Source: Sarcocystis neurona (lineage: Eukaryota; Apicomplexa; Conoidasida; Eucoccidiorida; Sarcocystidae). Taken from it: a stretch of 64,000 nucleotides of DNA. Position numbers and translations under genes: made by a program. Each line of letters begins with the position of its first letter. The stretch's first letter is position 1. The notes below the pieces were generated by a model, which was given only the letters and a program-made list of their open reading frames with translations, ran no database searches and was not told the DNA's origin. Positions 10,922 to 23,400 of the stretch are shown here, piece after piece. Location of the stretch: assembly GCA_000727475.1 (NCBI GenBank), contig JAQE01002279.1:57042-121041 (forward strand), given 5' to 3'.

Positions 10922-11760
10922 TGGTTCGAGGCCGAAGAGCGCCTGCAGCAGCAACGGGACCGACTGCAGCAGGAGCAACAGCATGCAATGCAGCAGCAAC
11001 AGGGACAGCAGCAGCAGTGCCGCTGCACACCACCACAGCGGCTGAGGCAGCAGCAGCAACAGCAGCCTTTTGTCAGAATACAGCTGCATCAGCGGCAGGC
11101 GCTTCTGAAAAAGAAGCACCTCACTCCACCGCGTGTCTCAAGAAAGCAGCAGCCGCTAGAAGAACAGCATTCTCTGAAACAGAAAGAGCGTTTCCTCGAC
11201 GCAGCGCGGAACCAACTGGTAAATCAGCACGAGCAACAGCAACAGGGGCGTCGTGTCGCGCAGCAGCAGCAGCAGACTGTGAAGAGACAGCAACAGCAAC
11301 GTTCTGTGACGCAGCAGCAGCAGCGGCGTCGAGAGCAGCGGGAGGCGGGGCGCGCTGCGGAGCAGCGAGAGCAGCAAGAACAGGTGCCGAGTGTGAACCA
11401 GCTTCAGCAGGATTCTGCGCAGACGCAGGACCAGCACGAATGGAAGAAATGGCACCACCGTCTCGTCAAGCAGCACCAGCAGCAGCCGTTGCAGCAGCAG
11501 CAGCATCTCGCCAGACAGCTGCACCCGCAGCAGCTCCCTGTGCAACAGCAACGGCAGGATCCCCAGAAGCTGCAGCAGCCAGATGTTGGACGTGAGGGTG
11601 TCGCAGATTCGGAGTGTGAAGTCCAGCAGCAGCGACCGCCCTCTCCGCAGCAGCCACCGTCGTCCCCGCAGCAGCCCGTTCAGCAGCACTGTCAAGGTGC
11701 CAGCAGCAGCAGCTACTGTCTTCACAGAAGATCAGTGACGCCACGTCTGCGTACTTGTGA
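10922..11760 (+). CDS. Glutamine-rich ORF with CAG runs; coding status and boundaries uncertain
   Basis: Just after an in-frame TAG (10919-10921) the plus strand reads WFEAEERLQQQRDRLQQEQQ, a coiled-coil-like start, then several hundred residues dominated by Gln with Arg, Leu and Pro. CAG lies on the plus strand, as expected for homopolymer-encoding repeats in Eimeria genes. The same region is also open in the Ala frame (10816-11595), so the frame choice is not certain. The Gln frame runs on without a stop into the lipA leader exon. It could be the end of a separate upstream gene whose intron ends at the TAG, part of a longer lipA N-terminus, or transcribed leader. No domain is recognisable. 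Confidence 0.35.
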
Positions 11761-11833
11761 TTTAACAAGTAAGCGGTGGAAATTCAGAGGGACGACGACG
11801 GCCTCGCCGCGTTGTCGACTGGCAGTGAGGCAT

Positions 11834-14800
11834 ATGCAGACGGCTGAGGCATCTGGACCTGCGCAGTCTTCCTGTTTGTTCAAGAACCTCCCGCGTGCCA
11901 AGGTGACATCTGTTCGCGCAGTTTTTTTCTTCAAATTTTTTCGAACCGCCTACTTCATTGGCTGCTTTGCAGTTCTGCTGCTGTCATTATGTGCCCTGTG
12001 GGTGTGTCCGGGGGCGAGTTGTATGACGCTGCAGCAGAACCGCATGCACACGCGACTAGCCGTCCGCTACTTTCCTCGATCCGTCGTGACCACTTCGCCT
12101 CACGCACGTAGTGCGCCTACCCACATTCCACGTGCTGGTGCTGCTGCTGTTTCTAGGGCTGACGCGAGACCGGCACCCAAGAGGGAGGCTGGACACCTGC
12201 AGCAGAACCCCTACGCCACCACGCGTCCCGCCGTCTATAAGAGAAGTGCTGCAGCTCGCATGCGGTGGCAGCGCAGCGCCGATGCCGGGGACGTCGTTGG
12301 GAGAACGTCTGTAGATGTTGCTACGGCTGCGGCCGACACTGCTGATGCTGCTGTTGTCGACGTTGCTGCTGGTGCTGCTGCTGACGCTGCTGCTGCTGCC
12401 GCCAACGTGGCTACTATTGCTGCTTGGGGTGGGACTGGGGCTGAAAGTGCTGCTGCTGGTGGTCGGCTTTCTGTTCGGGATGGCACTGTCGCTGGCGAAG
12501 CTGCTGCAGGAGAGCTCGGTCACGGAAGCAACTATCCGCGGCAGCAGTGTTACGCTAATCCCGGAGAAGCATGCCCACGCGAAGCCGTCTCTCTGTGGCT
12601 CCCACCCTCCCAGGCGTCCATCTGGCTCCTGCCCCTTTCCTCGTCCTCCACCAAGGTGCCATACCGCTCTCTTGTATCCTCTGTGGCTGCGCGTACTGCT
12701 GCTGCTGTTGCTCCGGGTAACGCTCCTGTCTGCTCCTCTTCAGCAGGCCGGCCTCTTGTTGCAGCAGCTTCAGCATGTACTGCAGGGGAGTCGACTTCTG
12801 CAGCAGCTGCTGCGTCAAGACATCTGATTGGGCTTACTTCTGCTGCGGGCGCTGCTCTCTGTGACTTTCTCTCCTTTACGCCGTGCCCGGGGACATCCAA
12901 GTCTAAAGCGGCCGCCGCATGTAGGAAGGTGTCTGCTGCACGTGGCGCTGCTCGAAGAAGTGTGGCTGCTACTTCCGCAGACATTCTACATGCTGGGGCT
13001 GCTGCTGCTGCATTCCTTTCTCCGCGCACCGGCACTGCTGAGGCGTCAACTTTTCCTGATCCTGGCGCAGGCGGCTGCACACGCAGCACCCGTTGCTGGG
13101 CAGGCTGCTGCGGAGGAAGAGTTGCTTCGGGAAAGGCAGAATCGACAGAACCCGCCGTTGCTGGTGGGAGCCCGCCCGCCAGCTGCAACAGTGGTAATAG
13201 GTGCGGATCCGAGCAGCGAAAAGATCCGGCAGCCGGCCAAGTTATTCCTCGCGTAGGCGTGACCCTAGCAGGTCCACGTCCTGACTGGTTCCATGTCCCA
13301 GCCCCACAGACAACTTCAAAAGGAGGAGAGAAAACTCGTTTTGAACTGTTGCAGCAGCAGATACGTGGCCTCAAGCTTCACACGGTAAGCAGGCAGCTGG
13401 TGACGCGTTTCTGCAACAGACTAGAAGAGCGCGCTTTTATCTGCCTGCTGCTGCTGGTTCTGCGGCTGCTGCTGGTTCTGCGGCTGCTGCTGGTTCTGCG
13501 GCTGCCGCGGTCGTCGCCTCGCTTGCGTAGACACGCCGGTACCTGGGGGGATACGTGTGTACGTGGTAGACTGACGGAATCAGATAAATGTGGTGATCTT
13601 CGGGTATCTATATTGAAATCTGTAGTTGTCTCTACATTCCCCTCTTTCGCTTGTTTCTCCTCTGAACAGATAAGTGTCTCCTTTCGTTCCGGCGGTGGTG
13701 TTACCAGCGCCCCAGGTGCTGCTATTTCACGTGGTGGACTCGGCTGAATGTGGGAGCGGTGCCTCCTGTTCGTAGAGTGCTGGGCAGGCAGAAATACAAC
13801 TGCGCAGACACGGGATGCGGTGAGGTCAAAGCCCGCCTGCTGCTTATGTTGACGCGTACAAGGCTGTGCGCCTTGTAGTACCGAGGGCCGCAATTTCTGT
13901 AGAGATAAAGTGCCTGCAGTTGAGGCAACGTGTTTGACGTTTCACATTCTATGGAAGATTGCTTTCATGCGAGGTGCCAGAGTGAAGCACTGCCGAAGCT
14001 TGTTCTACGTTTTGGGAGGCAACAGGTGAAAGAAGCTGTACTTGTTGAATGTTACCGGTGGGTCCATCTGATTGCTAGAACCGCCATCACTCCTGTCCAA
14101 CGCCAGTTTTCCTTGATATGTTGTGCTTTGACTGATGAAAGCAGTACGTGGGGAAGGATTATTCTTCAAAAGTCGCAGGGTGAGGTGACACAAAGCTGCT
14201 GACGGGTTTGTGGCCTCTCAGCGTAGTGATCGGACTTCCGCCTCTGCTGCTGCGCTCATTTGCGGAGCAGCTCCCAGCGAAAAGTAGACCTCGGCTGGGC
14301 GGGAAGGCGCGCAACTGCACGAGTACACCTGCGCCTGCAGATACGCTGATGCACATTTATATCTTCTTGTACTATTCGCGTACGTATATGGGTTCATTCA
14401 CCTGTGCGTGTGCACACACGTAGCGATGTAGGCAATACTTGTGCCTGTGTATGTCGAGCACGAGCGACTGGGGCGCGAGCGACTGCGGCGTGGGTATGTA
14501 AAAAGTGTCCGTGGAGAAGGGATTTCACAAAGAAGCCGCAGGGACGACTAGATGTCTACGAGGATGTGCCTGTATTTTGGCCTTGCCGTGTGAAACAGGT
14601 GGAAGTCTCTACACGAACTGACGAGCTCAATATCTGTCTTTTTCATGCGTAGAGATACAGCACCCACACGTCCTACAGGAGGTGCAGCATCTCCCGCCGC
14701 CCGCGAGACTTGCCGGACTAGGTCGTCGGACGTGTCTATGCGTGTAGATTACTTTCATTTGAAGCGCCCACCGCTACTTCTAGAATTCCTGCCGCTGTGC

Positions 14801-17800
14801 TTCTCCTTCAATCACTGCCGTCACTGTCCTACTACTGCTACGACAACGCTTCCTGTCATTATTGGCTGCGCCACCAGCATCCCACTTGCATGAATAGAAA
14901 CTGTTTTGTCCTCTGTGCCACGTACTTCCACTGTGACTGCCAGTTCAACTATCGCTAACGTATTATTACTGCCGCAGCAGAGACTGCCACGGGCCACCTT
15001 TTCTTCAGATCCTCTATCCTCAATTCTAGCTATGTCTTAAGCCCACTACTTTCGTATTAAGTCGTCCAACTATTCCCCCACTTCTCTACCTGTTTGTCTG
15101 TCTTCGTGTGATTATCTCTCCATGCTTATACTTATATATATACATATATGCGCAGAGACACATTCACTCTAAGTAAATAGTAGTGGGCACATATGTGCGG
15201 CAGTCTTTCCCGTCGGCACCTGTTTGTGCCTGCGTATCTGCAGACGCGTTTACGCCGCTGATGTGCTGGGTTGGCGAGGGACTTTGCTGCTGAGCGATAG
15301 CCACTGCATACCTTCGAGTGTCGATGTGACCCCCTACAAATTGTAGATTATTAAAAGAGGCACGCTTTGTATCTCTTTAATGGAAAACAGCGGCCAGCGC
15401 GCGGCACTACGCTTCTTCGCAGAGACGTTTCTCCAAGTACGGGCACCGCCCGCAGGAAGGTGTGTCTGCGTCTAGCCAGACAAAGGCGCCGGCGCAGTGG
15501 TGATTCGAAAAGGGGCTGTGCAGCGCTGTGGCGACCTTTTCAAGCTATAGTTTCAGAAAATCAGATACATTGCACACTGCGGACGTTAACACTTATGTTT
15601 AGGTTCACTTTTGAGGTACACACATAGGTGTGGATTTGCCAACCGCGCGTGGCAGACGCCCTGTACGCTCACCGCGTACGTACGCATACATGTACGCATA
15701 CGCACGCATGGAGGAAAACTCAACAGGTAGAAAGGATGCGATGCGGCAAGACTTTGACATGTGGAAGTGTAGGCTGCACGCAGGTGCGCCTCGTTCTGCT
15801 GCTGGTGTTGCTCCTCAGTTTCCCCTCACCGTTATCAGCTGATGCTCTTTTGCAGGTATGTGAGGAGGCAAAGTGCCCGAATATTGGGGAGTGCTGGAAC
15901 GGGGGCACGGCGACCCTGATGCTGTTGGGTGACACGTGCACTCGTGGCTGCCGTTTCTGTGCAATAAAGACATCAGGAAAGCCTCCTCCACCCGACCCGC
16001 GCGAGCCGGAAAAAGTTGCTGCCGCTGTAGCAAAGTGGGATGTGGACTATCTGGTACTCACCAGTGTCGACAGGTGAGCAGCACGACCAGTAGAGGCGGA
16101 GGTATCTTGGCAGCATGTAACGCTTTCCTAGTGCAGTCGACGTTGTTGGCTGCAGTCGCTGCAAAGCTCAGAAAGGCAGCTACAGTTGCGAGGGAGTTGC
16201 AGACACAGGAACACATGGATGAACGTATGGATCCTCTCGTTGTATGCAGAGAGGGCCAATCACATAGCCACCATAACTGTTCACTACGACACAGTTGGAT
16301 AAAGAGTGACATATCGAGCCCACACTCTTTTCTCCTCGAAGCCTCCCATATACGTATATACACACAGATACGGTGACCCGACTGGTAGCACGGCTACCGT
16401 GCTGGCGAGAAGATACCGTCTCCCTCCGCCGACGATATTACTAGAAAAGTGCGGATGCATTCGAGATTAGTAAGGCTGATCTTGACTTGGATGTCCCGCA
16501 GTCATTGATCAAGGGTTCTGGCAGAAGTATTTAATTTGGGCTCGCGCTGCTGTTGGGTATCATATAGTCTTGACGCCTGCCACGGAGAATGTCCCTCGGC
16601 GTCAGCGCCGGTATGGCTTTCTATGAAACAAGTCTTCGAGGCGTGTGCTAACGTCATCGAGATCCCACAGACATACAAAAATACACACGTGCAATACATA
16701 CGTTCACGCACACATACCTACATACGTACACACACACACACACACACACGACTCATGAGTACCTCCGCTTGTGTACACGGCTGCGTGATTGTTTATGCGA
16801 TGCTTCAGAACGTCTAGGTAGGTCGGGGGGCCTCTCCCAGGTTAAGTGCTTCATGGTTCCCCTGCCTGTCGTCCTTCGAAGGTCGACACTTCAACGTTGG
16901 GCTGCTGCGATGAAGATTCGCGTGTTGTATCTTCTCCGTCATAAGAGACCGATTTCAGGATAGTGAGGGTCTGCAAAACGCGTTACGTTGATGTTGCTTT
17001 TACGGTTGTGCGTGACGTGCAGGGACGACATGCCTGACGGTGGCGCCGAGCACTTCGCTCGCACGGTGCGCTTGCTGAAGCAAGTGAAACCAGAGATGCT
17101 GGTGGAGTGTCTAGTGTCTGATTTCTTAGGGGCAGCGGATGTAAGTTTTTTCTGAAACCGTGTGTGTAGCTCGAAGTTTACGCCGCATCTACACAGCTGA
17201 GACTGTTCAGATAACGGTGCTGTACAGTTGCCTTCGTGGGCTGAAAGCGCACGGATGAATGCAAGTGGGACACTAATTCGGCTTTGTCGACTGCGAGCAT
17301 ACAGCACATTAAACAGTTTTCTGCAATCCCTTTCTATACGATGCTCTGTGGGTATACTACTTGTTCGCTGCGTACCTTTCTCGGCAGGCCGTACGCACAC
17401 TGGCGTGCTCGGGATTAGACGTGTACGCACACAACGTAGAGACAGTGCGCCGGTTGACTCCATTCGTCCGCGATAGACGAGCAAACTACTGCCAGTCTCT
17501 GAGAGTCTTACAGCTGGCAAAGCAGCTGAACCCCTCTCTTTTTACTAAGTCGTCAATAATGGTTGGCCTCGGCGAAACCGAAAGCGAAGTGATTCAGACA
17601 TTAACAGATTTACGAGCGCATGACGTGGATGTCGTCACCTTCGGACAATATCTAAGACCAACGAAGCAGCAGCTAGGCGTGGTGGAGTATGTCACGCCAC
17701 AGACGTTTGCATTCTACCAAAGAGCTGCGGAGGAAATGGGATTCAAGTACGTTGCGAGTGGCCCGCTTATCAGGTCTTCTTACAAAGCGGGAGAGTACTT

Positions 17801-17918
17801 CATAAAATATCTCGTGACGAATAAACGAGACTCAGATAAGCAGGCAAGCGCGCGTGTAAAGCTCAAAGCCGACGTCGATAACCTAAAGGGAAATAGTGAA
17901 CAAATTGCCACGCGCTGA
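11834..17918 (+). CDS. lipA: Lipoyl synthase, apicoplast-targeted type, four exons (11834-13384, 15856-16073, 17023-17140, 17388-17918)
   Basis: Radical-SAM lipoyl synthase, which inserts two sulfurs into octanoyl groups; in Apicomplexa it serves the apicoplast pyruvate dehydrogenase. As joined, the protein is 805 residues. Conserved sequence begins [11 protein letters not shown] near residue 478. The cluster motif [12 protein letters not shown] spans the start of exon 2 (Cys 519, 524, 530) and CTRGCRFC gives Cys 545, 549, 552. [13 protein letters not shown] crosses the second junction; SSIMVGLGE and RSSYKAGE lie in exon 4. Introns are 13385-15855, 16074-17022 and 17141-17387, all GT-AG and all in phase. 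The chosen ATG at 11834 places a hydrophobic segment ([18 protein letters not shown]) about 38 residues in, followed by Arg/Ser/Ala-rich sequence, fitting a bipartite apicoplast leader. The Ala-rich 12300-13100 part may be intronic; an acceptor CTAGCAG ends at 13271. Confidence 0.9.
12300..13110. repeat. CTG/GCT trinucleotide-rich segment inside the lipA leader exon
   Basis: Interrupted CTG and GCT runs, densest at about 12345-12450, 12700-12715 and 12990-13010. In the lipA frame they read Ala. The repeat strand is opposite to the CAG runs at 10860-11730. Confidence 0.75.
13448..13501. repeat. 18-bp tandem repeat, three perfect copies
   Basis: The unit CTGCTGCTGGTTCTGCGG occurs three times head to tail within the first lipA intron, just downstream of the donor at 13385. 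The period is a multiple of three, but the location is intronic in my model. Confidence 0.95.
16688..16749. repeat. CA microsatellite in lipA intron 2
   Basis: A CA run of about ten units (16729-16749) is preceded by CATA/CGCA-rich sequence. It is the last clear microsatellite before the repeat-poor remainder of the window. Confidence 0.9.
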
Positions 17919-20151
17919 CAGAAGGGAAGGAACACCAAAACAGAAGAATTCCTGGGCAGTCCCCGGGTTGCAAGGAATGTGGCTTCCCCCGGAGTCCTGG
18001 GCGAAGCCTAGGCGTTTCAGATCACATAATACTACTGCAGGGTATTATCTTCAGGAGTGTCAAGAAGAAGGGGACGCATATCTGCTGGTAGGGGCACCTT
18101 CTTAGTGGAATGCATGCTAGCCTCCAACCTTCCTGGCAATGTTTACATTAGTTCCCGCACTGTGAGGGCAGATGTTGAGGGCCTGCCAGCAGGGTGACAC
18201 CTGACTGAAGCGGATCCTGGTACGATGCTAGAGACAAAAACCACGTTTTGAAACGCGAAGTTTATGAACTTGCATTGTCAAGTGTCCCCCCGCCCTTCGT
18301 GTGCACACAGAATGGTGCACCTCCCCAGTACGCACACCCTTGGGTCAAAATTACGAACTTTTGCAGTGAAATTGAAGTTGTAACTGTATTCGTGTGGAAA
18401 CACGAGTTGTGCTGTAGACGGGAGCGCATTCCGTGTGTGCTTGCGGCACTGCCCGTTTTTCTTGGGAACTCGTCTTCTGGCCAAAATAAGCTGCGCAGCA
18501 TTCTACTTACTGCACAGGAAAGTGCCGCCCCATACCTCCCTGGTGGATGCGTGTAGAACCCCACAGACACGTCAGAACTTCTGTTTGCCGTCTGATCTCG
18601 TCTCAGTGTCCTTCTCTTCAACAGTAGGGTACAAGATTTCTCGATATGCGAGTCTTGTTTGAAAAATGTTCTGGCTTCTGTGTTGGCCAAGATACGCATA
18701 AATACGTGCAACAGCGTTTCGAGCAAAGAAGGCTTGCACTTCGGTGCTCCCTTCTGCCTTTGAAAATTGCACAAACACTTCGTCTTCAGATCCTGGATTG
18801 CGCAACTTCAAGCACGACTGCCGGCGCGACGACCCAACAGTGGGACGGTCGTCGTACGCTGAGCTTGCAAGAAAGGCGCGCAGCTGGGTACGAATGCAAC
18901 ATTTTAGGCAACGAACCGCTTCCCCTTGTTATCGTGATTTTTCAGTCAAGAAATCGTCCTATATCCGATAGTCTACCTTGCCAGCACCGGAGGTTCTGCA
19001 CGGGCGCGAGCCCGATGTTACGGTGGTGGCCAGCCGCTGCATGAGACTCCGTAAACGAGCAAGACAGAAGCAGCAGCCTGGATAGCGTACGAACCCATTC
19101 ACGGCATGAGACACGTGCGAACATAATTTAGGCGGATGCAGCCTGGTGAACATACGTCTACACGTATAGACAGAAACAATTGTTTTTGTGCTTTCTCGGG
19201 CAGAATCACCGACACTTTTCAGTGTTGCTGGCAATTCTAAGCAGCGTGCCAGCAGTTGCCAAGGACAAACGTGCTTTCTGCCCTCGACTCGTCCTACCGT
19301 GCGGCGGACGCGTGTTCCGAGTGATGCCTTCTCTCCTCTCAAAGATTTTGCCAAGACAAGTCCCCTCGAGTTACGAGGCTTTGTTAGACAGTGCGTTGCC
19401 AGACTTACATGCAATGTGACGCAGCCGTTTACCCACCTTTCTGGAAATCCACTATGTCTTATAAGACCGACAAAAACCTGTAAAAACCGACAGGGAATTG
19501 AATGTGGTGCTCCACGTCCTCTCCTACGAAACAACTCTAAGCCTGTTAACAACACTTTACGTGCGACTCTCAAGGACACGGAAGGCGGTCTACGTTGCAG
19601 GTTTTGATTTTCGAATTGTATTCGCGGGATTGAATGGAACAGGGACATTCCGTTGTCGCTTCTTTTCTTTAACGACGGATCCTGATAGGCGCGTTCAAGA
19701 AGGAAGCACGTGGTCGACGCGTAGGAACGAGCCTCGTGCCCTGCATGCGTTGAAGGACAGGTAAGACGAGACCGAGACACCGCAGACGCTCCCTGCCACT
19801 GGATTTGCCGCGTCTAAGGAGGTCCCCGGATGCGAACGATGTGTCGTGCACGGACCCATGCCATAATCGCGGACGTTGTAGACACATGCTTAGACCCTAA
19901 ATCTAGGGTCTAGCGGCGATGAAGGCTAGAATCGAACAGGAGCAAACCACATTGCCACGTACGCAGCAATACGGTCTACTTACACCGCTGTGATATTTTG
20001 TCTCAAGAGTGAAGTTATATATCAGTGAAAACGAACTCCTGCACTTTTTCTGTCACCGTCTGCTACCTTGGTGGCCCGCGGACGCGTTGTAATATTAGTT
20101 TGCCTCGCAGCTGAAGGCACAGGCTGCTCACCGGATCACCTTTGCTTTTAG
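17919..20151. other. No supported gene downstream of lipA
   Basis: Open frames occur on both strands, the longest on the minus strand (18959-19780), but none shows a domain, an initiating ATG with clear context, or convincing splice signals. A short inverted repeat, AGACCCT...AGGGTCT, lies near 19891-19910. Confidence 0.5.
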
Positions 20152-20414
20152 GAAGACGGACACCGCGATTGACGCCCTAAAGGGGAAGCCGCTGGTTTTG
20201 CAGGTCTCCATTTGCAGACGCATCAACTTTTCTTTGAGTATTGAAGGTGCTCACTACCAAGTCGAAACTGGGAGCAGCGAATTTGACAGCCTCGTGCGTG
20301 TCGCGTCCTCTCATCAGGTTGTCTCTGCTGAAGCGAAATGGGAAATTCAGGGAGCACCTCTGCATCGAGGAAAACTCGAACAAAATATGCCACATCCAGA
20401 GCAAAAGCGACCTC
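20152..20414 (+). CDS. Putative internal exon of unknown gene
   Basis: An acceptor TTTGCTTTTAG ends at 20151 and a GTGAGT donor begins at 20415. Between them the frame starting at 20153 is fully open for 87 codons with balanced composition, opening KTDTAIDALKGKPLVLQV and including SLSIEGAHYQVETG. No domain is recognised. The neighbouring exons are not identified, so phase cannot be checked. Confidence 0.35.
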
Positions 20415-23400
20415 GTGAGTTTGAACACCTTCCAGCTTACTGGTCGCCCTTCGTGCCTGCTACGCCCGTAACTGTATCTACCGCAGCCGGTGGTGTCAAC
20501 AGGTGTGAGGTTCGTAAAGTTACCTATCCCGCTACAACAGACACAAGAGCTTCGACATGCCGGTGAGCCTCAAACGTGGCTACTGCTCTTGTGCCTTGTG
20601 TAAGAAGCGGCTACACATTGCACCACTGAGTCCACACACCCTAGGTATGTGGAGTGCCACATCTACGTTCTTCAGGAGCGACCCAACGAGGGAATCGAAC
20701 GTCGTGCTACTGTCCGCAGTTCTTTCCGTTGCCGCCATCCTGGCCCTGGTTGTCATGGGGAATCTCAGTTCCAAGGCATCAGGTATCTTTCCCACTAACG
20801 AAGGCGCGCTGCAGATAGTGGCGAACGGGCACATAATACAAACGTATACCATCATATCAATTAACAGTTCCAACCGGCCCACTATTTGTGTCGTTTGATG
20901 CACTCCCGGTTCGAGGTAACTGCTGGTCCTCTTGCAGACATGATTCGCACCGAGATGCGCGGTATGTAATATTCCCCAAGGTTTTCGTACATGAACATCG
21001 TTAGATCGTAGAAAGTAAGAGGTGGAAAAAGTCCGTTTCTACTTGGGGCGCCGACCACAGTACGGTCAGTGTCGGCTGTGAGCAATGTGCGGCGACGATG
21101 CAGGGGGCCAGTGTCTGGTTTTACCTTGGGCTGCTGTACCTAGTTAAGCGCAAGAAGATGGAGGGGCCCCTGTACTAAATTCAACTTACTGGCGACTCAT
21201 CTAAACATGAACCAACAGGAACTGTAGCGAAGCGAGTGTCCATGTATCACGACTTTGAATGGTAACCTCCTACTGCATCACATCCGCGAGTTCCCTGAAA
21301 GCAATCGATATGCACAGAATCTGCTCTGGCTTGCTACAGGAACCATGACCTGGTTGTTGTTGTTGTTCCCAAATGCCTCGGTTCCCTCATTGCTTTTGCA
21401 AAAGACTAGTTTCGTTGCAAGCTAGCTTCGATTTGTCGAAGGAGCACTGCGCTAAGATCTGGACTTTAGTTCGGCAGCGCTTTGCACCAGAGCCATAAGG
21501 TAAGAGAAGCAGCGTGAAGGGCCCGAGGTAAGAGAAGTGGAAGACCGGAGCGTGGATTAAACTTGAAAAGCACCTTTTGCAGAACAGGCGTAAACGGCGG
21601 TTCTACTCGTGCCACGGATTGCATGCAGGACGTCCGGACTTTGACAACCATCGCATAGAGAACTCTGGTGTGCACCTGACATCTAGAGGAATGTGTGGTC
21701 CTACAATGTTGCGCTGGAAAGGAAGAGCCACAAAATGTACCTCTCCTAGGAGATATTGGGTACATCTGAGGGCAGCTGCTGGGGAGAGTTTTTTCGGGCT
21801 TGTCCGCTTGCTGTGCGTGACTCGAGCGCGACGAACTGCACCGACGGTGCAGCACTTGGCATCAGCCGTTCATTCAGTGGACGAGTGCGTCTAATGTGAC
21901 ATCTTGCTTGGTGCAATGACACACCGGTGTACGACTTCCACAAAAAGTCTACGGCTAGGGTCTACGTAGCATACAACGAGGCCGCGGTCTGTGCAGAGAC
22001 CCAGAACACTTGTGATTTGTTGCCTCTGAGCAGTTTATACGCTCTATTCAGAATCGTGTCTCCCTACGTATGTCAATTCTACGTGAACGCCCGACACATA
22101 CCGCATCTCTGGGTGTTGTAAGCTCGGCAAAGGGTCCTCAACATGTAGCAAGCCTCAAGATCCGCCCGGTTGGACGATTTTTCATGTACAAATGCACGTG
22201 CAATGAGTAGCGAGAGAAACGGTCCTTTGAATGCAAAATTGTGGGTTGATCCATTACAGTAGTTCGTGTGTGCACGCGCGCACACAATAATCTCGCCTCA
22301 GGAAAGAGTACTAGTCGTATAACAGTGGTCGTCAGCTGCACATCCGGGCAAACTTTTCGTTTAGCTCCAGCTCTGAAGGAATCCGCAGAAATTGTCTGGT
22401 ATCTTTTCAATCAGCTGTGTAAGAAATTGTCCCAGCTGTTTTCTCTGCGCTTTCGCTTTCTCCTAGGTGGTGAAATGCTTGTGATCTGTCTGCGTGTGTG
22501 TTGGCGCATCATGACCCGTGCTACCAAAGCGGCGGCTCAGCTTGATGGTCCATATCAACCTAACTAGGCGCTGGGCTCACGCAGTCATATGTTTGTCGCA
22601 CCATGCTAAGGGTTGGTCCTGTTCGTCGTCGGGATTCGTGTCACTGCTCGATGAAATTTTGTCGAGTCGTTCAAAGTGTCAATCGTCCAGTCGGCGGCAA
22701 AAAAGTGCGTATGTGTTGGATCACTGTCAACATACGTTTTTTCGACCTCTGCAATCGTACACCACGCGGTCTTCTGATGCTTTCGCCACAATATGCTAAC
22801 TCGGATAGAATTATCCGCTGTACGTAACGGCTACTGCACGTAAGCTGCCTTATACTTATTTACAGGGTCTCATGCCAATGAATGCTCTTAGTCTGGAGGT
22901 ACGGCGTCACAGTGGGCTGCGCCCGCTGAAGTGCAAATGGTACAGCAGCTAAGATTAAAAACCAAGACAAGCAAACAGGCACGTCGCCGATTCCAGGTGC
23001 TGTGTCTCTCCTTTAGGTAGTACAGTCACCCGTAGTTCAGAACAGCGAGTGTGCTATGCTTTTCGCAAACAGCAATAAATGCTGGACTTTAGCCAGCCCG
23101 TTTGTCGCGGCGGCAGGAACACGCACGTCGTCAACAGCGTGAAAAAATGGCAACGACGCGAAGATGTTAGTACACATACGGGAAACGTAGGACGTTTGCT
23201 GTCCTCGCTCTATTAAAAGTCGAGGGGCACTCCTGCGCTAGCAGGTGCGAGGGCGAAAAGACTGCGCGAAAACGGTTGATAAATCAGCGGATACAATACA
23301 AGGATTCTGATGCAGCCGTCCACCAAGGTTGAGCCCTTGGTGGCGTCTCACACCGCCACCGGATACACGGCAAATGTGGGATAGACTCACCAGCTCGCTC

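Noticed and set aside
12550..13374. Minus-strand 274-codon Ala/Glu-rich open frame antisense to lipA
   Set aside because: It overlaps the conserved [11 protein letters not shown] lipA exon on the other strand. Openness is expected from stop-free trinucleotide repeats. Kept only as a possibility under the strand-switch finding.
16939..17520. Minus-strand 193-codon frame
   Set aside because: It lies antisense to lipA exons 3 and 4, which carry conserved lipoyl synthase residues.
18959..19780. Minus-strand open frame of 273 codons
   Set aside because: It is longer than most chance frames here, but it opens with GTG rather than ATG, has a very basic composition and shows no domain or splice evidence. 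Plus-strand frames overlap it.
19888..19915. Telomere-like CCCTAAA within an inverted repeat
   Set aside because: A single occurrence with no tandem array, so it is not evidence of a telomere or an interstitial telomeric tract.
19880..19960. Possible tRNA (GTTCGATTC on the minus strand)
   Set aside because: The flanking bases do not pair as a T-stem and no acceptor stem or D-arm could be found. A similar GTTCGATTCC near 20690-20705 fails for the same reason.
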